Assembly (NCBI GenBank): GCA_023390395.1
Contig: JAEWCY010000209.1
Location: 1 to 19,293, forward strand
Reading direction: 5' to 3'
Source: Pseudomonadota bacterium
GTDB taxonomy: Bacteria > Desulfobacterota > Desulfovibrionia > Desulfovibrionales > Desulfovibrionaceae
DNA length: 19,293 nucleotides
A program made the position numbers and the translations under genes. This document shows positions 13,879 through 19,293 of this stretch, piece by piece. The stretch's first letter is position 1. Each line of letters opens with the position of its first letter. The notes under the pieces are model-generated. The model saw only the letters and a program-made list of their open reading frames with translations, made no database searches and was not told the DNA's origin.

Positions 13879-15024
13879 ATGCCGCCTGTTTCCTTGATGA
13901 TCGCCGTTTTGTCCCTGGCCTTGGCCGTCCCCGCCGCCTTCGCCGCCGAGCCCATCCGCATCGGGGCCGTGGTGTCCGCCACCGGCCCGGCCTCGTTTCT
14001 GGGCGAGCCCGAGAAGAACACCCTGGCCATGCAGGCCGACGCCATAAACGCCGCCGGCGGCCTGCTCGGCCGGCCGGTGGAGGTCATCGTGCTCGACGAC
14101 GAGACCGACGTGAACAAGGCCGTGCTGGCCGCCGACCGGCTGCTCAAAAAGGACAACGTCGTGGCCGTGGTGGGCCCCACCGTGTCGGGCAACTCCCTGG
14201 CCGTGGCCCCAAAGTTCGCGGCCGCCAAGGTGCCGCTGGTCTCGTGCGCCGCGGCCGAAAAGATCGTCAAGCCCGTAAGCCCCTGGGTGTTCAAGACGGC
14301 CCAGTCCGACCGCCTGGCCGTGGCCCGCATCCTGGCCCACGCCAAAAAGCAGGGATACAAGAAGCTCGCCGTCCTCACCGTGTCCGACGGCTACGGCCAG
14401 GCCGGCCGCGAGGTGCTCAAGGAGCTTGTGCCGGCCCAGGGCTTCGAGCTCGTTTCCGACGAGGTCTACGGCCCCAAGGACACGGACATGACCGCCCAAC
14501 TGACCAAGATCAAGGGCGCTTCCCCGGACGCCGTCATCTGCTGGGGCACCAACCCCGGCCCGGCCGTGGTGGCAAAAAACCGCGTCCAGCTCGGCATGAC
14601 CACTCCGCTCTACATGAGCCACGGCGTGGCCAGCGCCAAGTTCGTGGAGCTGGCCGGCGAGGCGGCCGAGGGCCTGCTTTTGCCCGCGGGCAAGCTCACG
14701 GTCTCTTCCCAGCTCCCCGAGGCCGATCCCCAGAAAGCGCCGCTGGCCGCCTACGCCAAGGCCTACGAGGAGCGCTTCAAGACCCCGGCCTCGGCCTTCG
14801 GCGGCTACGCCTACGACGGCCTCATGCTGGTGGCCAGGGCCATCGCCGACGGCAAGGACGCCTCGCCGGCGGCCATCCGGGACAACCTGGAGAAGGTCAA
14901 GGGATTTCCCGGCATCACCGGCGTGTTCGGCTTCTCGCCCGAGGACCACAACGGCCTGGACGCCGACGCCTTCGTCATGGTCACCATCGCCGGGGGCGAG
15001 TTCAAGCTGCTGCCCGGCGAATAA
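13879..15024 (+). CDS. ABC transporter substrate-binding protein, branched-chain amino acid (LivK) type, copy 1
   Basis: A 381-residue periplasmic binding protein of the Peripla_BP_6 / LivK class. Signal peptide residues 1-22 end AAFAA|EPIR. The mature protein opens with IRIGAVVSATGPASFLGEPE and keeps the INAAGGLLGRPVEV and DDETDVNKAV segments typical of the first lobe. GGAGG lies just before ATG 13879. It is the first gene of a liv-type importer operon and a tandem paralogue of the next gene, roughly 70% identical overall and far higher in residues 148-252. Ligands of the class include leucine, isoleucine, valine, other amino acids, amides and aromatic acids. The specific ligand cannot be read here. 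Confidence 0.93.
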   Translation: MPPVSLMIAVLSLALAVPAAFAAEPIRIGAVVSATGPASFLGEPEKNTLAMQADAINAAGGLLGRPVEVIVLDDETDVNKAVLAADRLLKKDNVVAVVGPTVSGNSLAVAPKFAAAKVPLVSCAAAEKIVKPVSPWVFKTAQSDRLAVARILAHAKKQGYKKLAVLTVSDGYGQAGREVLKELVPAQGFELVSDEVYGPKDTDMTAQLTKIKGASPDAVICWGTNPGPAVVAKNRVQLGMTTPLYMSHGVASAKFVELAGEAAEGLLLPAGKLTVSSQLPEADPQKAPLAAYAKAYEERFKTPASAFGGYAYDGLMLVARAIADGKDASPAAIRDNLEKVKGFPGITGVFGFSPEDHNGLDADAFVMVTIAGGEFKLLPGE

Positions 15025-15093
15025 TTCGCCCACGGGTGTCACGGAAACGAACACTTCGCCCCCTCCGCGGTTCCCTTCGGAGGCGTTCTCGAC

Positions 15094-15099
15094 TATAGG
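15094..15099 (+). promoter_or_regulatory. Possible internal promoter before the second binding-protein gene
   Basis: TATAGG at 15094-15099 stands 17 bases after TTCCCT (15071-15076) in a GC-rich background. It would give a leader of ~77 bases containing the hairpin at 15131-15157. The -35 match is poor, so this is tentative. Confidence 0.3.
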
Positions 15100-15130
15100 G
15101 GGCGGGACGCGAACACGTGACGCCGACCGC

Positions 15131-15157
15131 TCGCGCGGCGGCGCTCCCGCCGCGCGA
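15131..15157 (+). promoter_or_regulatory. GC-rich hairpin in the leader of the second binding-protein gene
   Basis: TCGCGCGGCGG (15131-15141) and CCGCCGCGCGA (15147-15157) form a perfect 11-bp stem with a 5-base loop, ending 13 bases before AAGGAG (15171-15176). No T-tract follows, so it is not a standard terminator. It is more likely an mRNA stability or processing element that lets the two binding proteins be expressed at a different level from the permease genes. Confidence 0.5.
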
Positions 15158-15182
15158 AACCCTTTCCACAAAGGAGCCTGCC

Positions 15183-16325
15183 ATGCGACTGCGCGCCGCC
15201 GCCCTGGCCTTTTGCGCCGCCATCCTGTCGGCCCTGCCGGCTTTCGCCGCCGATCCCGTGCGCCTGGGCGCCGTGCTGTCCGTCACCGGCCCGGCTTCGT
15301 TTCTGGGCGAGCCCGAGAAGAACACCATCCAGATGGAAGTGGACAAGATCAACGCCGCCGGCGGCGTCCTCGGCCGGCCGCTGGAAGTCGTCATCCTCGA
15401 CGACGAGACGGACGTGAACAAGGCCGTGCTGGCCACCGACCGGCTGCTCAAAAAGGAGCGCGTCTCCGCCATCCTCGGCCCCACCACCTCGGGCAACTCC
15501 CTGGCCGTCATGGGCAAGGCCGCCGCCGCCAAGGTGCCACTCATCTCCTGTTCCGCCGCCGAAAAAATCACCAAGCCCGTCAACCCCTTCATCTTCAAGG
15601 TCGCGCCCTCGGACCGCCTGGCCGTGGCCCGCATCCTGGCCCACGCCCAAAAGCAGGGATACAGGAAGCTGGCCATCCTCACCGTGTCCGACGGCTTCGG
15701 CCAGGCCGGCCGCGAGGTGCTCAAGGAACTGGTCCCGGCCCAGGGCTTCGAACTGACGGCCGACGAGGTCTTCGGCCCCAAGGACACGGACATGACCGCC
15801 CAGCTGACCAAGATCCAGGGCACCTCCCCGGACGCCGTCATCTGCTGGGGCACCAACCCCGGCCCGGCCGTGGTGGCCAAAAACCGCGTCCAGCTCGGCA
15901 TGACCACCCCGCTCTACATGAGCCACGGCGTGGCCAGCAAAAAATTCATCGAGCTGGCCGGCGACGCGGCCGAAGGCCTGCTCCTGCCCGCCGGCAAGAT
16001 CACCGCCGCCGAGAAGCTGCCGGACGGCGACCCCGAAAAGGCCCTGCTCACGGCCTACACCAAGGCCTACGGCGAAAAGTTCAATGCCCCGGTCTCCACC
16101 TTCGGCGGCCACGGCTATGATTCGCTCCATCTGGCGGTCAAGGCCATCGAGGCAGCCGGCTCGGACAAGCCCGAGGCCATCCGCGACGCCCTGGAAAAGA
16201 CCAAAGCCTTCTCCGGCATCGGCGGCGTCTTCACCTACACCCCCGAGGACCACGCCGGCCTCGGTCCGGACGCCTTCATCATGCTCGGCATCGACAAGGG
16301 CGACTGGGTCGTCATCGGGGAGTGA
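15183..16325 (+). CDS. ABC transporter substrate-binding protein, branched-chain amino acid (LivK) type, copy 2
   Basis: A 380-residue periplasmic binding protein, tandem paralogue of the preceding gene. The signal peptide (residues ~1-22) ends PAFAA|DPVR. The start at 15183 is chosen over upstream in-frame codons because AAGGAG lies at 15171-15176 and the signal peptide begins there. Residues from SDRLAVARILAHA to LYMSHGVAS differ from copy 1 at only about nine of ~110 positions, whereas the first and last thirds differ more, including lobe-lobe cleft regions such as GPTTSGNS and TFGGHGYDSL. Ten bases separate it from livH, so this copy is the more tightly linked to the permease. Different ligand preference of the two copies is plausible but unproven. 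Confidence 0.93.
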   Translation: MRLRAAALAFCAAILSALPAFAADPVRLGAVLSVTGPASFLGEPEKNTIQMEVDKINAAGGVLGRPLEVVILDDETDVNKAVLATDRLLKKERVSAILGPTTSGNSLAVMGKAAAAKVPLISCSAAEKITKPVNPFIFKVAPSDRLAVARILAHAQKQGYRKLAILTVSDGFGQAGREVLKELVPAQGFELTADEVFGPKDTDMTAQLTKIQGTSPDAVICWGTNPGPAVVAKNRVQLGMTTPLYMSHGVASKKFIELAGDAAEGLLLPAGKITAAEKLPDGDPEKALLTAYTKAYGEKFNAPVSTFGGHGYDSLHLAVKAIEAAGSDKPEAIRDALEKTKAFSGIGGVFTYTPEDHAGLGPDAFIMLGIDKGDWVVIGE

Positions 16326-16335
16326 CGCCGTCTTG

Positions 16336-17211
16336 ATGCTTTCCGGCGCGCCGCAATACCTCGTTTCAGGACTCACCCAGGGGGCCGCCTACGGGCTGAT
16401 CGGGCTCGGGTTCACGATGATCTTCAACACCACGGGCATCATCAACTTCGCCCAAGGGGAGTTCGTGATGCTCGGCGGCATGCTGGCCGTCTGGTTCGCC
16501 GGCTCGGGCCTGCCGCTCGTGGCGGCGGTCTTGTGCGCCTGCGCCGCCACGGCCGTGGTCGGCGCGCTCATGGAGCGCCTGACCATCCGGCCGCTGGCCG
16601 GCGCGCCGGCCATCAACGCCGTCATCATCACCATCGGCGTCTCGATTCTCCTTCGCGGCGGGGCCATGCTGGCCTTCGGCAAGGACACCGTCGCCCTGCC
16701 GGCCTTCTCGGGCGTGACCCCCATCATGGCGCTGGGCGCGGCCATCCAGCCGCAAAGCCTGTGGGTGCTGGCCGTGACCCTGGCCCTTCTGGCCGCGCTC
16801 AAGCTCTTCTTCACGGCCACCCTCCAGGGCAAGGCCATGCTGGCCTGCGCCTGCCAGAAAAAGGCCGCCAGCCTCGTCGGCATCTCCGTGGCCCGCATGG
16901 CCCTGCTCTCCTTCGGCATAAGCGGGCTCATCGGCGCGGCCGCCGGCGCGATACTCGCCCCCATCACCATGACCGCCTACGACGTCGGCATGATGCTCGG
17001 GCTCAAGGGCTTCGCCGCCTGCATCCTGGGGGGTCTGGGCAACCCCTTCGGCGCGGCCGCCGGCGGGCTCGTCCTCGGCGTGCTCGAATCCTTCGGCGCG
17101 GGCTACGTCGCCTCGGGCTACAAGGACGCCTTCGCCTTCATCGTCCTTTTGCTCCTGCTTTTCGTCAAACCCTCGGGGCTTTTCGGCAAGGCCGGCGTGG
17201 AGCGCGTATGA
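16336..17211 (+). CDS. livH: Branched-chain amino acid type ABC permease LivH
   Basis: A 291-residue inner-membrane permease with about eight hydrophobic helices. The N-terminal GLTQGAAYGLIGLGFTMIFN and TTGIINFAQGEFVMLGG are signature LivH segments. GLKGFAACILGGLGNPFGA near the C-terminus carries the conserved family turn that contacts the ATPases. ATG 16336 is used because it follows the binding-protein stop by 10 bases and gives the family-typical N-terminus. Its stop overlaps the livM start (ATGA at 17208-17211). It pairs with LivM to form the membrane channel of the importer. Confidence 0.92.
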   Translation: MLSGAPQYLVSGLTQGAAYGLIGLGFTMIFNTTGIINFAQGEFVMLGGMLAVWFAGSGLPLVAAVLCACAATAVVGALMERLTIRPLAGAPAINAVIITIGVSILLRGGAMLAFGKDTVALPAFSGVTPIMALGAAIQPQSLWVLAVTLALLAALKLFFTATLQGKAMLACACQKKAASLVGISVARMALLSFGISGLIGAAAGAILAPITMTAYDVGMMLGLKGFAACILGGLGNPFGAAAGGLVLGVLESFGAGYVASGYKDAFAFIVLLLLLFVKPSGLFGKAGVERV

Positions 17212-18173
17212 GGCCGGCCTTTTTCGGCAAAAACGCCGCCCAGGCCGGGCTCTTCCTTGCGGCCCTGCTGGCCGTGCCCCACCTGTTGCCCAACGAATAC
17301 TACCTCAGCATCTGCATCCTGGGATGCTTAAGCGCCGTCATCGCCGTGGGGCTCAACCTCCTCATGGGCTACGCCGGCCAGATTTCGCTCGGGCACGCCG
17401 CCTTCTACGGCATGGCCGCCTACGCCACGGCCATCGCCACCACGCGCTTTTCCCTGCCCATTCCCGTCGGCATGGCCCTGGGCGTGCTCCTTGCCGTGGC
17501 CGTGGCCTGGATCGTGGCCGCGCCCACGCTCAAGCTCAAAGGGCACTACCTGGCCATGGCCACGCTCGGCTTCGGCATCATCGTCTCCATCGTCTTCAAC
17601 GAGGCCGTGGACGTGACCGGCGGCCCCTCGGGCCTCGTCGGCATCCCGCGCCTGTCCCTCGCCGGCTACGACTTCGACTCCGACCTCTCCTACTACAACC
17701 TCATGGCCGTGGTGCTCGCCCTCGTGGTCCTCATGTCGCTCAACCTCATGCGCTCGCGCACCGGCCGGGCGCTGCGCGCCCTGCACGTCAGCGAAAAGGC
17801 CGCCGCCAGCCTGGGCGTCGACATCGCCGCCCACAAGCGCTTCGTCTTCGTGCTCTCGGCCGGCCTGGCGGGCCTGGCCGGCGTGCTCTACGCCCACTAC
17901 CTGAGCTTCATCGCCCCGGCCTCCTTCGGCTTCGGCTTTTCCGTGCAGCTCGTGGTCATGGTCGTCCTCGGCGGCATGGCCAGCGTCTGGGGGTCCGTCG
18001 CCGGCGCGTTCTTCCTCACCGCCCTGCCCGAGGCCCTGCGCGAATTCGAGGACGTCGACATCCTCGTCTACGGCGCGATACTGGTGCTGACCATCATGTT
18101 CCTGCCGGACGGCCTGGCCGGGGGCCTGTCGCGCCTCGCCCGCCGCCTGCGGCGCAGCGGAGGCGCGTCGTGA
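17208..18173 (+). CDS. livM: Branched-chain amino acid type ABC permease LivM
   Basis: A 321-residue inner-membrane permease, partner of LivH. It shows the family segments LNLLMGYAGQISLGHAAFYG (~49-68), LKLKGHYLAMATLGFG (~109-124), and RSRTGRALRALHVSEKAAASLG followed by helices and VVLGGMASVWGSVAGA near the end. Length is typical, without the long N-terminal extension of some enterobacterial LivM. It starts inside the livH stop (ATGA) and ends overlapping livG (GTGA at 18170-18173), so translation of livH, livM and livG is coupled. Confidence 0.93.
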   Translation: MRPAFFGKNAAQAGLFLAALLAVPHLLPNEYYLSICILGCLSAVIAVGLNLLMGYAGQISLGHAAFYGMAAYATAIATTRFSLPIPVGMALGVLLAVAVAWIVAAPTLKLKGHYLAMATLGFGIIVSIVFNEAVDVTGGPSGLVGIPRLSLAGYDFDSDLSYYNLMAVVLALVVLMSLNLMRSRTGRALRALHVSEKAAASLGVDIAAHKRFVFVLSAGLAGLAGVLYAHYLSFIAPASFGFGFSVQLVVMVVLGGMASVWGSVAGAFFLTALPEALREFEDVDILVYGAILVLTIMFLPDGLAGGLSRLARRLRRSGGAS

Positions 18174-18949
18174 ACGCCCGCCCCGCCCCGCTGCTCGACG
18201 TCTCCGGCGTCACCGTGCGCTTCGGCGGCATCCACGCCCTCACCGAAGCCGACTTCGCCATCCCCGCCGGCACGGTCACGGCCCTTATCGGCCCCAACGG
18301 CGCGGGCAAGACCACCATGTTAAACGCCATCACCGGCATGGTCCCCGTGGCCGAGGGCGCCGTCGTCCTCGACGGCGCGGACCTGACGGGGCTGCCCCCC
18401 CATCGCCGGGCCGCCGGCGGCGTGGTGCGCACCTTCCAGAACCTCGAAGTCTTCACCTCGCTTTCGGTCCTCGAAAACGTCATGGCCGGCCGCCACAGCC
18501 ACACCGGCTACTCCATCCTGGCAAGCCTGCTGCGCACGCCGGGTTTTCGCCGCGCCGAGGCCGCCTGCCGCGCGCGCGCCCTGGAATGCCTCGATTTCGT
18601 GGGACTGGCCGACATGGCCGACGCCCCGGCCGGCGACCTGCCCTACGGCAGCCAGCGGCTGCTGGAAATGGCCCGGGCCCTGGCCGCCGACCCCAAGCTG
18701 CTGCTCCTCGACGAGCCGGCCGCCGGCCTCAACTCCAAGGAAACCGCCCGCCTCGGCGAACGCATCAAGGCCGTGCGCGACACGCTGGGCGTCACCGTCG
18801 GCCTCGTCGAACACGACATGGACCTCGTCATGGGGGTCAGCGACTACGTCACGGTCCTCAACTTCGGCCGCCCCCTGGCCTCGGGCACGCCCGACGAAGT
18901 CCAGGCCGACCCCGAGGTCGTCAGGGCGTACCTGGGCGAGGACGAGTAG
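18170..18949 (+). CDS. livG: Branched-chain amino acid type ABC ATPase LivG
   Basis: A 259-residue cytoplasmic ATPase that powers the importer. Walker A GPNGAGKT at 41-48, Q-loop Q90 (RTFQNLEVF), signature LPYGSQR at ~157-163 (usual LivG form is LSYGQQR), Walker B LLLLDE at 177-182, and switch histidine H215 (VEHDMDLVM). The start is GTG 18170 overlapping the livM stop. LivG normally works as a heterodimer with LivF, whose gene usually follows directly. Here no livF is present in the remaining 344 bases. The Q-to-S change in the signature is mild and does not argue against activity. Confidence 0.94.
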   Translation: MNARPAPLLDVSGVTVRFGGIHALTEADFAIPAGTVTALIGPNGAGKTTMLNAITGMVPVAEGAVVLDGADLTGLPPHRRAAGGVVRTFQNLEVFTSLSVLENVMAGRHSHTGYSILASLLRTPGFRRAEAACRARALECLDFVGLADMADAPAGDLPYGSQRLLEMARALAADPKLLLLDEPAAGLNSKETARLGERIKAVRDTLGVTVGLVEHDMDLVMGVSDYVTVLNFGRPLASGTPDEVQADPEVVRAYLGEDE

Positions 18950-18974
18950 ACGAGGGGAAAGGAAGGCGAAAGGC

Positions 18975-19010
18975 ATGCCTCCGGCGGCCGGGGGGCATGA
19001 TGCCCCCCGG
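18975..19010 (+). repeat. G/C-tract intergenic repeat with 11-bp palindrome, possible liv operon terminator
   Basis: ATGCCTCCGGCGG (18975-18987) is followed by CCGGGGGGCAT (18988-18998), one central base, and ATGCCCCCCGG (19000-19010), a perfect palindrome folding into a ~9-bp stem. The first 13 bases recur inverted at positions 6-18 of the window, again after a gene end. Such G/C-tract gene-end repeats are, to my recollection, frequent in Desulfovibrio genomes. There is no T-tract, so a terminator role is inferred from position. Confidence 0.6.
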
Positions 19011-19068
19011 TCCCCCCCACTGGCGCAGCCGGGTGGGAAGGTGGTCATAGGCGGGAGTCCGTCGGCGA

Positions 19069-19129
19069 GGCCGGAATCGTCCCGGCGATGCCGTCGCTGC
19101 GCTCCAGGCTCGCCGGGCCAATTCCGGCC
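19069..19129 (+). repeat. Nested inverted repeat (long imperfect hairpin)
   Basis: GGCCGGAAT (19069-19077) pairs with ATTCCGGCC (19121-19129). Inside, CCCGGCGA (19081-19088) pairs with TCGCCGGG (19110-19117). The two stems are separated by a symmetrical 3x3 internal loop and capped by a 21-base loop. This looks like a folded RNA or a repeat-derived element rather than chance GC pairing. Confidence 0.5.
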
Positions 19130-19261
19130 CCGCAGGGCCGTCGCCCCTTCGGGGCGAAATGGTTGGAATTTTTGCTTTGAAAGCCTCTCAAAAGGAACAT
19201 CTTTGTGAAAGCCACGTCGGGTGAGACAACATCTCCTGAAAACACTTGCCTGCGGGGCGCG

Positions 19262-19293
19262 AACGGGCGGGATGGCTTTGCATCCCGCCCGTT
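19262..19293 (+). terminator. Perfect 13-bp hairpin at the right edge, probable intrinsic terminator
   Basis: AACGGGCGGGATG (19262-19274), loop GCTTTG, CATCCCGCCCGTT (19281-19293). The stem ends in TT exactly at the window edge, so whether a T-tract continues cannot be seen. It would terminate any plus-strand transcript leaving livG, or a small RNA from the preceding non-coding stretch. Confidence 0.65.

Larger units (their letters stand above)
18950..19293. other. Non-coding region after livG rich in inverted repeats
   Basis: No convincing gene on either strand: open frames here lack ribosome sites and family features. In order it holds a G/C-tract palindrome (18975-19010), a nested two-part inverted repeat (19069-19129), a small TCGCCC-CTTCG-GGGCGA hairpin (19141-19157), an AT-richer stretch with the near-direct repeats TTTGAAAGCC and TTTGTGAAAGCC (~19175-19213), and a perfect 13-bp hairpin at the window end. 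A structured RNA gene is possible but not identified. Confidence 0.5.

Noticed and set aside
13656..14378. Long upstream extension of the secreted 163-residue protein
   Set aside because: It would overlap the divergent binding-protein gene and remove the signal peptide from the N-terminus.
13789..16376. Long minus-strand frames opposite the two binding-protein genes
   Set aside because: Their resemblance to each other is only the mirror of the tandem duplication on the plus strand.
1..19293. CRISPR array, tRNA genes, insertion sequences, attachment sites
   Set aside because: No regularly spaced repeats, cloverleaf-like sequences, transposase motifs or flanking direct repeats were seen on either strand.

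Overview
The window reads like a chromosomal segment of a GC-rich, anaerobic, sulfate-reducing deltaproteobacterium of the Desulfovibrio type. The basis is a strict-anaerobe (class I) hybrid cluster protein, many [4Fe-4S] proteins, a Crp/Fnr regulator with an FNR-like recognition helix, a sulfite-reductase-like iron-sulfur protein, and a G/C-tract intergenic repeat of the kind common in such genomes. The genus is an inference. I see no tRNA, rRNA, CRISPR array, transposase or phage gene.

Region 1 (1-2754). A Crp/Fnr-type regulator, probably HcpR, runs off the left edge on the minus strand. Divergent from it is a two-gene unit whose stop and start codons overlap: a 210-residue siroheme-type [4Fe-4S]/ferredoxin protein, then a NapH/NosR-like membrane polyferredoxin. 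The inverted repeat TTTGAC-N4-GTCAAA lies between the regulator and this unit.

Region 2 (2758-8189, minus strand). A dCache methyl-accepting chemotaxis protein lies upstream of a 1017-residue fusion protein (cobalamin-binding-like, radical SAM, TPR, glycosyltransferase). A 49-residue Cys/Trp-rich protein follows the fusion gene in the same operon.

Region 3 (8431-11389, plus strand). This is an hcp - ferredoxin - cupin operon. It is preceded by a second TTGAC-N4-GTCAA site and closed by a strong hairpin terminator. Hcp and its ferredoxin partner act in nitric oxide and nitrosative stress defence. The shared operator ties regions 1 and 3 into one probable regulon.

Region 4 (11390-13655, minus strand). 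It holds a secreted protein of unknown function, a Tat-exported DUF1501 protein, and a 34-codon remnant of a GGDEF domain that starts two bases after the DUF1501 stop.

Region 5 (13879-18949, plus strand). This is a branched-chain-amino-acid-type ABC importer operon with two tandem paralogous substrate-binding proteins, then livH, livM and livG with overlapping starts and stops. No livF is seen before the window ends. The last 344 bases hold no gene, but contain a G/C-tract palindrome also partly present at the left edge, nested inverted repeats, and a 13-bp perfect hairpin at the very end.

The most interesting candidate system is the regulator-linked set of siroheme-type protein, membrane polyferredoxin, Hcp, unusual ferredoxin and cupin. 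Second is the radical SAM-TPR-glycosyltransferase fusion with its small Cys/Trp-rich partner.
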